Positions 1-7,106 of a stretch of 14,727 bases of DNA are shown piece by piece. Every line of letters begins with the position of its first letter. Positions within the stretch are counted from its first letter, which is position 1. The stretch spans positions 16,993 to 31,719 of the forward strand of contig DINC01000386.1 in the NCBI GenBank assembly GCA_002425885.1, written 5' to 3'. The notes beneath the pieces are model-generated. The model made no database searches, was not told the origin of the DNA, and worked only from the letters and a program-made list of their open reading frames with translations. The position numbers and the translations under genes are program-made. This DNA is from Spirochaetia bacterium UBA5550. Its GTDB lineage: Bacteria > Spirochaetota > UBA4802 > UBA5550.

Positions 1-6
1 AAAGAT

Positions 7-15
7 GAGTGCTAA
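7..15 (+). promoter_or_regulatory. Right half of a CIRCE (HrcA) operator
   Basis: GAGTGCTAA at 7-15 exactly matches the right arm of the CIRCE inverted repeat (TTAGCACTC-N9-GAGTGCTAA), the binding site of the heat-shock repressor HrcA. It lies 29 nt before the start codon of the first Hsp20 gene, where CIRCE usually sits in the 5' leader. The left arm would fall just outside the window, so only half can be verified. Nine matching bases in this location are unlikely to be chance, but the call depends on the missing arm. Confidence 0.7.
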
Positions 16-44
16 CAATAATAAAATAAAAGGAGGATGTTCCT

Positions 45-497
45 ATGAAATTCGGACTTACAAGAAAAGATAACAATGTTCCTGACGTTCGAACCCTCAG
101 GAACAGTATGGACAGGCTCTTTGATGATTTTTTCAGCCTGAGCCCCATGGAATTCTTTGATTCGGAATGGCTCCCTGCTGTTGATATGTATGATGACGGA
201 AAAAACATCTACATAAAAGCTGACGTAGCCGGGATCGAAGAGAAAGACCTGAATGTAACAATTCAGGATAACATTATGACAATTTCAGGGCAGAGAAGTG
301 AAGAGAAAAAAGAGACCCGGAACCGCGGATGCGTAATTTCAGAGAGAAGAATGGGCTCTTTCTCAAGATCAGTATCAATCCCTGACAATGTGAAGCATGA
401 CTCAATAAAAGCCGAGCTTAAAAACGGAGTGCTCACATTAACACTCCCTAAAGAAAAGCCGGCAAAAATGAATGAAATTAAAATTGATGTAAAATAA
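45..497 (+). CDS. Hsp20/alpha-crystallin small heat-shock protein 1
   Basis: 150-residue small heat-shock protein, an ATP-independent holdase that binds unfolding proteins and passes them to other chaperones. A hydrophobic N-terminal arm (about 1-40, with DDFFSLSP) precedes the alpha-crystallin domain (about 41-137). The domain contains the family motifs GSFSRSVSIP (104-113) and AELKNGVLTLTLPK (123-136). The C-terminal tail carries the I-x-I oligomerisation motif (I145-K-I147). The ATG is preceded by a strong AGGAGG about 8 nt upstream. It is the first of three tandem Hsp20 genes, 11 nt from the next, with a CIRCE half-site ahead of it, so HrcA-controlled heat induction is inferred. Length is normal for the family. 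Confidence 0.95.
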   Translation: MKFGLTRKDNNVPDVRTLRNSMDRLFDDFFSLSPMEFFDSEWLPAVDMYDDGKNIYIKADVAGIEEKDLNVTIQDNIMTISGQRSEEKKETRNRGCVISERRMGSFSRSVSIPDNVKHDSIKAELKNGVLTLTLPKEKPAKMNEIKIDVK

Positions 498-508
498 AGG
501 AGGAGACT

Positions 509-916
509 ATGTATACATACAATTTTTTTGAAGATGCAATGAATCTCAGAGACATTTTCGATGATTTTTTCACAAGAAAAACATCCTATGAGCCTTACAG
601 GGAGTTTCCCTTTGTAAAAATTCACGAAGGCAACGACAGGCTGACAATTACAAGCCTTATGCCGGGGATAAAACCGGAGGATGTTGACATTCAGCTTGTT
701 GATGACAGCCTTGTAATCGCAGGTGAAAAAAAGGCTGATTATGAAGAGAAACCATATTTAAGAAAAGAGCGGTTTTTCGGTGAATTCAAAAAATCGATTA
801 AACTCCCTTACAGGGTCAATCACCAGAGTATCAAGGCTGATTTAAAAGATGGAGTGCTCACAATCAATCTTGAAAAATCAGAAGAAGCAAAACCTAAAAA
901 AATTGAGATTCTATAA
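509..916 (+). CDS. Hsp20/alpha-crystallin small heat-shock protein 2
   Basis: 135-residue small heat-shock protein. The N-terminal arm is short and aromatic (about 1-32, with IFDDFF at 16-21). The alpha-crystallin domain spans about 33-124 and includes MPGIKPEDV (51-59) and ADLKDGVLTINLEK (110-123). The I-x-I motif is at I132-E-I134, at the extreme C-terminus. AAGGAGGA lies a few bases before the ATG, directly after the stop of the first Hsp20 gene, so the two are cotranscribed. It is clearly diverged from gene 1 in the N-terminal arm, which usually determines substrate range and co-assembly, so hetero-oligomers or different clients are possible (inference). Confidence 0.95.
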   Translation: MYTYNFFEDAMNLRDIFDDFFTRKTSYEPYREFPFVKIHEGNDRLTITSLMPGIKPEDVDIQLVDDSLVIAGEKKADYEEKPYLRKERFFGEFKKSIKLPYRVNHQSIKADLKDGVLTINLEKSEEAKPKKIEIL

Positions 917-927
917 GGAGGCTCTTT

Positions 928-1305
928 ATGGCAACTGATAAAAACCTTACATATAATGAGAACCTGAATAAAAAGGTATATGTACCTGTAGCTGATATTT
1001 ATGAAACAGAGGATCTTTATTCTCTGAAACTGGAGATACCGGGTGTTCCAAAAGAAAATCTCGACATCTCCATAGAAAACAATGAACTGACAATATCAGC
1101 TAAAAGCTCTATTGAAGAGAAAGCAGATGAGAAATGCAGATACTCCGAATTCAGCAGCATGGATTATAAAAGGTCTTTCAGAATAGGCAGCGATATTGAC
1201 AGAAGCAAGGTCGAAGCAAAACTTGAAAATGGCGTACTGACTCTCCTGCTGCACAAGCATGAGACAGTAAAGCCGAGGAAGATAACAATTAATCAGATCA
1301 ACTGA
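928..1305 (+). CDS. Hsp20/alpha-crystallin small heat-shock protein 3
   Basis: 125-residue small heat-shock protein, the shortest and most diverged of the three. The N-terminal arm is only about 18 residues and polar, without the aromatic DDFF segment of its two neighbours. The alpha-crystallin domain (about 19-110) has IPGVPKENLD (37-46) and AKLENGVLTLLLHK (97-110). The usual G-x-F-x-R segment is altered to MDYKRSFRI (78-86). I-x-I is present at I119-T-I121. TAAGGAGG leads the ATG, and the 11-nt spacing to the previous gene equals that between genes 1 and 2. A short N-terminal arm often goes with smaller oligomers or a partner role, which is inference here. It ends the operon before the terminator. 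Confidence 0.93.
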   Translation: MATDKNLTYNENLNKKVYVPVADIYETEDLYSLKLEIPGVPKENLDISIENNELTISAKSSIEEKADEKCRYSEFSSMDYKRSFRIGSDIDRSKVEAKLENGVLTLLLHKHETVKPRKITINQIN

Positions 1306-1352
1306 CAGATGACGGCTTAAGCCGACACCTGTTACAGGATAAAAAGGTATTT

Positions 1353-1417
1353 AAGGGAGCAGAAGGGACGCCTATATTGAAACATCCTGTTTCAGGGCGG
1401 CTGCTCCCTTTTTTTTA
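1353..1417 (+). terminator. Intrinsic terminator of the Hsp20 operon, probably bidirectional
   Basis: A long compound hairpin. The outer stem is AAGGGAGCAG (1353-1362) with CTGCTCCCTT (1401-1410), the middle stem is CGCC (1369-1372) with GGCG (1396-1399), and the inner stem is TGAAACA (1378-1384) with TGTTTCA (1388-1394). It is followed by an uninterrupted T run to 1416. It ends the three-gene Hsp20 operon. The convergent minus-strand gene ends at 1415, so the same hairpin begins just past its stop and may also stop that transcript, though the T tract on that side is poor. Confidence 0.9.
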
Positions 1418-1903
1418 TTTAATGTTTTTTAATGTTTTAAGGATAGATTTAGGGATACTAAGCTTTAACCTTTTCTCAAGGACAAAGCCCCCATAAAGGA
1501 TAGAAAGAAAGTAGAGATCAAATACACCTTTTTTTGACAGCAGCTTCAGAACCATTCTGTAATTATCTTTTGTGATATCGAAAACAAAAACAAGAGGCAT
1601 GGTGGAGCCGTTTATATCATAAACAAGATTCAGCCTTAATATATTTTTATCTATATCAAGAACCCAGTGAGGTTTCTCATCAATGATACAGGAGAGAAAT
1701 TCATCAGTATCAGCATAGAAAAACTTTGCCTTTTTTTTTGTTTTCAGAAAAATTGTGGTGCTGGGATTATCTATATTATCATAAAAAAAATCCAGCGGCC
1801 CGCCTGAAGGGAGAAGTTTACCAATTTTCACTCCCCTAAGGGAGGTAAAGATATCATCCTCCTGCCCTGTATAATCCCTGATGTATTGATCAAGCTCTTT
1901 CAT
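1415..1903 (-). CDS. Hypothetical protein, 162 residues, family not recognised
   Basis: I do not recognise the family. The predicted product is soluble, with no signal peptide or membrane segment, and is rich in Lys, Asp, Phe and Leu. It has short alternating hydrophobic stretches (for example HWVLDIDK and MPLVFVFDI) suggesting a beta-rich middle, and a basic C-terminus. The ATG has a TGGAGA ribosome-binding site about 6 nt upstream and a TATAAT box at 1945-1950, so it looks like a real single gene. It sits alone between the convergent Hsp20 operon and the hybrid kinase, with its own leader. An A9 run on the coding strand (plus 1731-1739) encodes the KTKKKAK segment and includes an in-frame A-AAA-AAG heptamer. 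No function can be assigned. Confidence 0.8.
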   Translation of the reverse strand: MKELDQYIRDYTGQEDDIFTSLRGVKIGKLLPSGGPLDFFYDNIDNPSTTIFLKTKKKAKFFYADTDEFLSCIIDEKPHWVLDIDKNILRLNLVYDINGSTMPLVFVFDITKDNYRMVLKLLSKKGVFDLYFLSILYGGFVLEKRLKLSIPKSILKTLKNIK

Positions 1904-1944
1904 AAAATCTCCATAACAACGCCGTAATTAAAACTATTTTTAAG

Positions 1945-1950
1945 ATTATA
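1945..1950 (-). promoter_or_regulatory. Candidate -10 box for the 162-residue hypothetical gene
   Basis: On the minus strand this reads TATAAT, a perfect sigma-70 -10 hexamer about 42 nt before the ATG at 1903, giving a leader of roughly 35 nt. No good -35 hexamer lies 16-18 bp upstream, so the call rests on the -10 alone. The same 11-mer TATAATCTTAA also occurs in front of tsf. Confidence 0.4.
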
Positions 1951-2036
1951 TCCGCAAAGCACTGATGATTAATCTTACAAAAATTAAAGCTGATTAAATT
2001 TCCAGAAAATCCGATCTTTTGTCAAGCTTTAGATAT

Positions 2037-4217
2037 CTATCCGCCGGAAGAATCATCACAATCTTTTCTTTTTTTATCCGCAATAGCTCCGGACACAAGA
2101 GTGCTGAGATCTGAAATTGTAACCGGTTTATTGATAAAACCCGCAGCCCCTTTTGACATCAAATCATCAATACTTACACCCGCTACATAACCGCTGGTCA
2201 TGTAAACAAGTGCTCCGCTGTCTATCTCAAGAATTTCTTTAAGGGCCTCTACACCCCCCTTAACAGGCATAACTATGTCAAGAATCACAAGATCTATAGA
2301 GTTATGCTCTTTACGGAAAATATCAATACCTGCTGCTCCGTCCTCTGCTGAAAAAACATTATATCCAAGGTCACCGAGAATTCTTACAAGTGCATTTCTG
2401 ATTGCCGGATCATCTTCAACAATGAGGATTGTTCCTCCCGCATCTACAGGCCTGATTTTTTCATCATTTTGTGCGGATTTATCAACTTTACTGACCGGGA
2501 GATATATCATAACAGCGGAATACGGTTCAGCCCGGCTTATAGAATCGAGCGCCATGCCACCGCCTATATCTCTTATCCTTCTGTATATATCATGTATACC
2601 GGGATCTGCTGTATCGTCAGGTTCATTTGAATTTTTTAAAAAAAGAAACAGTCCGCTGAAATTTACGGCTGCAGATTTCCCGTTGAATGCCTGCACCGTA
2701 ATTTTCAGATAATCACCCCCATGAAGGGGAGGAACGATACCCCCGTCAGACTGTTTATCCATTCTTATGTTTTCTGTCCGGAGAACCAGACCTCCGTCAT
2801 CGGGGACTTCGCCGGAAATCCTGGTCAGAAGCCTGATAATAATCTTCCGCATATTCAGAGGTGCTGCCCTGACCATATAATCCGCTGCGTTCAGCTGACT
2901 CTTAAGTTTAACATTCCCTCCGTTTTTCCCGGGGAAAACATCCCCTGCTTCCTCAATTATTCTGTATACATCAATAAAAGAGTAAACGCCGTTTCCTGTT
3001 AAAGCAAGATTAAGAATCTTCTGAACAAGCCCTGCGCCACGGGACGCGGCGTCCTTTATAAAGCCTGTATATTTTTCACTCTTCTCGTCACCCCTGTGTT
3101 TCATCTCCAGAACTTCTGTTGAATTGATAATACCGGCAAGCACGTTATTCAGATCGTGAGCAATTCCACCAGCAACTTTCCCTGCGGACAAAAGTGCAGC
3201 CTCAAGGACTGCTTCATTTTCGATCAAAAACGCCTCATATTTTTTTTTCTTAAGGATCTCTTTTCCCATTTTTATCCCATTCACCGAGAAATACACAAAA
3301 ACGATATTAATAAACAGAAGAAAAAAAGCTGTCATCATAAGCTTGTTCCTGATGCCGTCCATAAGTGCGAGTATCTGTTTTTCCGGAGTAGCCACAACTA
3401 TTGACCAGTGAGTATTAAACAGCTTAACAGGGGTAAATGATGCCTGTTTTTTTTCAACTCCCGCAAACTTTTCCCTGACAAGATTATAATGATATGATGC
3501 ACTCCCCTTCTCTCCGCGCATCATCCTCTCTGCCATTGATATAACATCAGGGAACATGGAGGAAGTTTCATAGATTGTTTTCCCGATGTGGCCCGGTATC
3601 GGGCAGTAAAGTTCTGTCCCGTTTGAGCTGAGCATCCACGAATACCCCCCCTCTCCCAGCTTAATATGCTTAATAAATTTTTCTGAAAGCTCATCGAAAT
3701 CAAGGAGAACCCCTAAACTTCCACAAAACTCCCCATTCCTGAAAACCGGCACATGGAGAGCTATGGCCATGAAACCCTGTACTGCAATAATAACATCACT
3801 CAACGAAGTTTTATGTTCGCGAAGAAGAAATTTAACATGCACCTGTGAAGATATATCAGTTCCACTGTTTGTTTTAGTATATGGTATAGTCCAGACAATC
3901 CTCCCCTTTGAATCAAGACGTGTTACAGATTTTATAATCCTGTTGTTGCGGTTGTAATAATCCTGTATAACCTCTCTCCCGTGAGTACTCAGATCTAAAA
4001 CTCCATCAATACTCATTATATACTCCAGATCATTCTCCAGATGTTCCATATACGAGATTAAGCTCTGCGCAGCCTGTTCAGCCATGATCATCTGCTGTTT
4101 ATTGAACTCGGAGATCGCAAGTTTTCTTATCCCGTGAAAAGAGAGAAAAAAAAGAATCCAGATCAATATAAACACTGCAACACTTATTAGAATGATTCTG
4201 TTAAATTGAACCTTCAA
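2037..4217 (-). CDS. Membrane hybrid sensor kinase with degenerate ATPase domain and intact receiver domain
   Basis: 726 residues. TM1 (about 8-27) and TM2 (about 292-312) enclose a periplasmic dCache-type sensor (about 30-290), with GYSWMLSSNG (191-200) and downstream GHIGKTIYE typical of the membrane-proximal Cache half. A HisKA dimerisation helix follows with the phospho-acceptor in GGIAHDLNN (H354). A receiver domain (about 596-715) has the acidic pair E601/D602/D603, phospho-acceptor D647, T674 and K697, all intact. The region between (about 412-576) aligns in layout with HATPase_c, but the N-box Asn is replaced (TRISGEVP where NARDAMP is usual), the G1 motif reads AFNGKS and the G2 motif DPGIHDI. 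Autophosphorylation is therefore doubtful. The start is TTG with an AGGGG site upstream; the first in-frame Met (43) would remove TM1. It is probably a single-gene transcript from the promoter at 4253-4280. Confidence 0.9.
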   Translation of the reverse strand: MKVQFNRIILISVAVFILIWILFFLSFHGIRKLAISEFNKQQMIMAEQAAQSLISYMEHLENDLEYIMSIDGVLDLSTHGREVIQDYYNRNNRIIKSVTRLDSKGRIVWTIPYTKTNSGTDISSQVHVKFLLREHKTSLSDVIIAVQGFMAIALHVPVFRNGEFCGSLGVLLDFDELSEKFIKHIKLGEGGYSWMLSSNGTELYCPIPGHIGKTIYETSSMFPDVISMAERMMRGEKGSASYHYNLVREKFAGVEKKQASFTPVKLFNTHWSIVVATPEKQILALMDGIRNKLMMTAFFLLFINIVFVYFSVNGIKMGKEILKKKKYEAFLIENEAVLEAALLSAGKVAGGIAHDLNNVLAGIINSTEVLEMKHRGDEKSEKYTGFIKDAASRGAGLVQKILNLALTGNGVYSFIDVYRIIEEAGDVFPGKNGGNVKLKSQLNAADYMVRAAPLNMRKIIIRLLTRISGEVPDDGGLVLRTENIRMDKQSDGGIVPPLHGGDYLKITVQAFNGKSAAVNFSGLFLFLKNSNEPDDTADPGIHDIYRRIRDIGGGMALDSISRAEPYSAVMIYLPVSKVDKSAQNDEKIRPVDAGGTILIVEDDPAIRNALVRILGDLGYNVFSAEDGAAGIDIFRKEHNSIDLVILDIVMPVKGGVEALKEILEIDSGALVYMTSGYVAGVSIDDLMSKGAAGFINKPVTISDLSTLVSGAIADKKRKDCDDSSGG

Positions 4218-4252
4218 AATAAATACCCCTGGAATATTCAGATAGGTTTAAT

Positions 4253-4280
4253 ATAATAAATATACCGCTATTTTTGGCAA
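4253..4280 (-). promoter_or_regulatory. Sigma-70-type promoter of the hybrid kinase gene
   Basis: On the minus strand, TTGCCA (4275-4280, 5 of 6 to TTGACA), a 16-bp spacer and TATTAT (4253-4258, 5 of 6 to TATAAT). The predicted start of transcription is near 4246, about 29 nt before the TTG start codon. The gene therefore has its own promoter rather than depending on the rseP operon, whose hairpin lies just upstream. Confidence 0.65.
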
Positions 4281-4284
4281 ATAC

Positions 4285-4314
4285 AGCAGGAATGAATACG
4301 ATTTTAGCAGGAAT
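4285..4314 (-). repeat. 9-bp direct repeat upstream of the kinase promoter, candidate operator
   Basis: ATTCCTGCT (minus strand) occurs at 4306-4314 and again at 4285-4293, exactly 21 bp apart, which is two helical turns. The match extends weakly to the left (TT before both, allowing one mismatch). The proximal copy ends 4 bp before the -35 box at 4275-4280. Two same-face direct repeats adjacent to -35 is the usual layout of an activator or response-regulator site. The binding protein is unknown. Confidence 0.5.
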
Positions 4315-4347
4315 AAAATGTAGACGATGCAGATTCGAGGCTGTATA

Positions 4348-4377
4348 CGCCGGACATCCATTTACAGATATCCGGCG
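4348..4377 (-). terminator. Terminator-like hairpin after rseP
   Basis: An 11-bp stem on the minus strand, CGCCGGATATC (4377-4367) with GATGTCCGGCG (4358-4348), paired throughout with one T-G wobble and an 8-nt loop. It lies 7 nt after the rseP stop and before the kinase promoter. There is no T tract after it, so it may be an incomplete terminator, a Rho-linked stop, or a 3'-end stabiliser of the rpsB-to-rseP transcript. Confidence 0.55.
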
Positions 4378-4384
4378 GAAAGTA

Positions 4385-5938
4385 TTATTTGAAGAAGTTC
4401 TGTACCACAGGGAGCATTGATATATCATTCACTATGACAAACACACCTAGCACAATAAGAAAAAGTATCCCGAATGTCTGAATCTTTATCATAATGCTTT
4501 CTTTTATGGGCTTGCCCCTGAGAGCTTCTATCGCATAAAAGAGAATATGGCTCCCGTCAACTGCGGGTATCGGGAGGAGGTTCATAAACATAAGGATTAT
4601 AGATATTCTTGCCATAAGCAGAATAAAATCAGCGATACCCCTCTCGTAAAGAACATCACCTGCAATCTTCGCAATCCTGATTGGGCCTGAAAGATTTTCA
4701 CGGACATTAAGTTCACCGGAGAAGAGCATCCCGAATCCTTTAAGATTAACTACGATAAACTCCCAGGGTTCAATAAATGCCTGCTTAAGTCCCCCCAGGG
4801 CTCCATACTTGACATGGACCATATCAAAGGCAACACCGATCTCGATTCCGATCATCGCCTTTTTTGCAATCTCAAGTTTCCCTTCATACCTGGCATCTTT
4901 AACATCAATTATGACACTTCTGTCTTTTGACTTCTCAACATCAGAGAGAAACTCCCCGTAAGTCTTTATAGGTTTGCCGTCTACCCTGACACCGCCGGCT
5001 TCAATGGTCTTTTTAAACTCTTCGTTCCCGGCGAAACTCTGAATCTCTTTTTTGCCTGTATCTTTTGCAATTATATATATTTCTGATAAAGCCGGCTTAA
5101 TTGTTGCACTCTGCGGCTCGCCCTTCCGCAGATAATTTACCGTAACATCTCTGCCTATATTATTCTGCAGATAATCGGAAAAATCTGACGGGTAATGCAC
5201 GTCAACAGTATCTACTTTTGTTATTATATCTCCGCCAGCAAGACCCATTACTTCAGCTGGTCCACCCTTAACAGTCCGGGTTACAGTAATACCGCTTGCA
5301 TAGGGCATTACCCCGATTGTGAACCTGCTCTCTCCGGCATCTCCCCTGGGTTTCACGCTGAAAACTTTCTGTTCGCCGCTTCTGTCAACTGCGACCTGGA
5401 GCTCTTTCCCGTCAGAGAAAAATACCTCAGTCTGAATATCAGTGAAAGCATTAATCGCTTTGCCATCAATACCCGTAACAATATCGCCGGTGCGGAGACC
5501 CGCTGTATATGCCGGTGAAACATACTCCCCGGAAGTCATCTCTGGAGGAATCATGACACGGTTTGTCTCTTTGTTGTATCCAACAAGGTTCATCATGTAA
5601 AACAGGATTATCCCGAAAATCAGATTGAATACAGGTCCCATTACAACTGTAACAATTCTTCTGAGCGGATGAGCCGAAAGAAACTCAAAACTTTCCCCTG
5701 TCCTCTTCTCAGATGGATCGTCGCCGTAAAACTGGCAGTAACCGCCAAGAGGGATAAGTGTAACCTGATAAGTAGTCTCACCGATCTTCTTCTTCAAAAC
5801 ACCTTTTCCATAACCCATGGAAAAGACCCTTGCCTTTATTCCCACCATCCTTCCGCCAAGAAGGTGGCCGAGTTCATGTACAAAAATACATAGCCCCAGA
5901 AGCACAAGAGCTCCCAGTATATATGTCAATGTCATCAT
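4385..5938 (-). CDS. rseP: RseP-type site-2 intramembrane zinc metalloprotease (M50)
   Basis: 517-residue intramembrane protease that cleaves membrane-bound substrates such as anti-sigma factors after a first periplasmic cut. The zinc motif HELGH is at 21-25 in the first membrane segment, with GPVFN (101-105) in the second. The third zinc ligand lies in LLPIPAVDGSH (454-464, D461). SGPIRIAKIAG (417-427) is a family landmark. Two PDZ-like domains (about 128-198 and 212-282) sit between the second and third catalytic helices. A further segment (about 312-369) reads like the second half of another PDZ. E. coli RseP is about 450 residues, so this one is long. The start ATGATG overlaps the dxr stop by 4 nt, with GGGAG about 9 nt upstream. 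It is the last gene of the cluster. Confidence 0.95.
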   Translation of the reverse strand: MMTLTYILGALVLLGLCIFVHELGHLLGGRMVGIKARVFSMGYGKGVLKKKIGETTYQVTLIPLGGYCQFYGDDPSEKRTGESFEFLSAHPLRRIVTVVMGPVFNLIFGIILFYMMNLVGYNKETNRVMIPPEMTSGEYVSPAYTAGLRTGDIVTGIDGKAINAFTDIQTEVFFSDGKELQVAVDRSGEQKVFSVKPRGDAGESRFTIGVMPYASGITVTRTVKGGPAEVMGLAGGDIITKVDTVDVHYPSDFSDYLQNNIGRDVTVNYLRKGEPQSATIKPALSEIYIIAKDTGKKEIQSFAGNEEFKKTIEAGGVRVDGKPIKTYGEFLSDVEKSKDRSVIIDVKDARYEGKLEIAKKAMIGIEIGVAFDMVHVKYGALGGLKQAFIEPWEFIVVNLKGFGMLFSGELNVRENLSGPIRIAKIAGDVLYERGIADFILLMARISIILMFMNLLPIPAVDGSHILFYAIEALRGKPIKESIMIKIQTFGILFLIVLGVFVIVNDISMLPVVQNFFK

Positions 5939-7101
5939 ATTTTAATCTCCCTTATTAAGCCCTTTGCTATATCTCTTGCCTCAACGTCAGCTTCAAAAAT
6001 CCCGTTTAAATCAGGGGCGCTGCAAAACGTGCCGAGACTTAATGTTTTTTCAACAATCTTTACTATATCAGTAAAAGCTATTCTGCGGTCGAGAAAAGCG
6101 TAAACTGCCTCCTCATTTGCCGCGTTCAGAAGAGCGGGTGCATTCCCCCCTTTTCTCCCTGCCGCATAACAGAGCTCAAGCGCAGGATACCTTCTGCTGT
6201 CGTACTCCCTGAAAGTGAGTTTCCCCACTTCAGCAAAATTCAGTCTCCCGAAACTGTTTACTGTCTTTTCCGGGTAAGTGAGAGCATTAAGAATAGGCAA
6301 CGCCATGTCAGCCTGCCCCATATGAGCGTAAACCGCCCCGTCAACAGTTTCAATCATTGAATGTATAATACTTTCAGGATGAATCACTGTATTAATTCTA
6401 TCATACTCCGTATTAAAAAGATAATGAGCTTCAATAACCTCAAGCCCTTTGTTCATCAGTGTGGCTGAATCGATTGTTATTTTGCTCCCCATGCTCCATG
6501 TAGGATGTTTAAGCGCAATTTCCGGAGTGACCGATTCAAGTTCCTCCACAGGATAATCCCTGAGGCTCCCTCCTGAAGCTGTTATTATAATTCTTTCAAG
6601 CTCCTTCTGCTCGATATTTCTCATGAGCATAAATATTGCGCTGTGCTCACTGTCAACGGGGATAAGTTCCACACCCTTTTCAGCCGCCTGCTTCATAAAA
6701 AGGTCACCCGCCATAACAAGTGTCTCCTTATTCGCAAGAGCGAGCCTTTTGCATCCATCAAGAGCAGCCAGTGAAGGTTTGAGCCCTGCGCCGCCAACTA
6801 TTGATGAAAGAACAATATCACATTTACGTGATGCGAGTTCAATGATCCCACTCTCTCCGAAGAGAAACTCAACCGATGGGAACCTTTTCCGCAGCAGCAT
6901 GACAAATTCTGAATCACGTACAGATTCATCTCCGATTGCTGCAACCGCAGGCTTAAACTCATCAATCTGTTTTGACAGTATTTCCAGGTTTCTGTTACAG
7001 GCAAGACCGAAAACTTTAAATCTCTCAGGAGCAGATCTTACAACCCTGATGGCTGAAAGGCCGATAGAGCCGGTTGAACCAAGAATTGTTAAAGAATTCA
7101 T
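5935..7101 (-). CDS. dxr: 1-deoxy-D-xylulose 5-phosphate reductoisomerase
   Basis: 388 residues, normal length. It converts DXP to 2-C-methyl-D-erythritol 4-phosphate with NADPH and a divalent metal, the committed step of the MEP isoprenoid pathway, in the cytoplasm. Seen: the NADPH-binding GSTGSIG (8-14), ALANKETLV (121-129), metal ligands D150 and E152 in VDSEHSAIF, the mobile-loop region HPTWSMGSKITIDS (199-212), and MNKGLE with the third metal ligand E221. The C-terminal helical domain is complete. The ATG lies 5 nt after the cdsA stop, and the stop TGA overlaps the rseP start (ATGA), so translation is probably coupled. Its product feeds the prenyl donors used by UppS two genes upstream. 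Confidence 0.97.
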   Translation of the reverse strand: MNSLTILGSTGSIGLSAIRVVRSAPERFKVFGLACNRNLEILSKQIDEFKPAVAAIGDESVRDSEFVMLLRKRFPSVEFLFGESGIIELASRKCDIVLSSIVGGAGLKPSLAALDGCKRLALANKETLVMAGDLFMKQAAEKGVELIPVDSEHSAIFMLMRNIEQKELERIIITASGGSLRDYPVEELESVTPEIALKHPTWSMGSKITIDSATLMNKGLEVIEAHYLFNTEYDRINTVIHPESIIHSMIETVDGAVYAHMGQADMALPILNALTYPEKTVNSFGRLNFAEVGKLTFREYDSRRYPALELCYAAGRKGGNAPALLNAANEEAVYAFLDRRIAFTDIVKIVEKTLSLGTFCSAPDLNGIFEADVEARDIAKGLIREIKI

Positions 7102-7106
7102 TTTTA

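Noticed and set aside
263..625. 120-codon minus-strand reading frame across the first two Hsp20 genes
   Set aside because: It is antisense to two clear Hsp20 genes and has no ribosome-binding site.
2020..2025. TTGACA on the minus strand after the kinase stop
   Set aside because: It is a perfect -35 hexamer, but no -10 hexamer lies 15-19 bp downstream; the TATAAT at 1945-1950 is far too distant.
2275..2712. 145-codon plus-strand reading frame inside the kinase gene
   Set aside because: It is antisense to the receiver and ATPase-like region, has no initiation signal, and matches no family.
3240..3248. A9 run on the coding strand of the kinase gene
   Set aside because: It encodes Lys residues in the basic linker just after TM2, which is expected composition. 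Phase variation cannot be judged from one sequence.
4201..4428. 75-codon minus-strand reading frame between rseP and the kinase
   Set aside because: It overlaps both rseP and the kinase start in another frame and covers the promoter and hairpin. Nothing supports translation.
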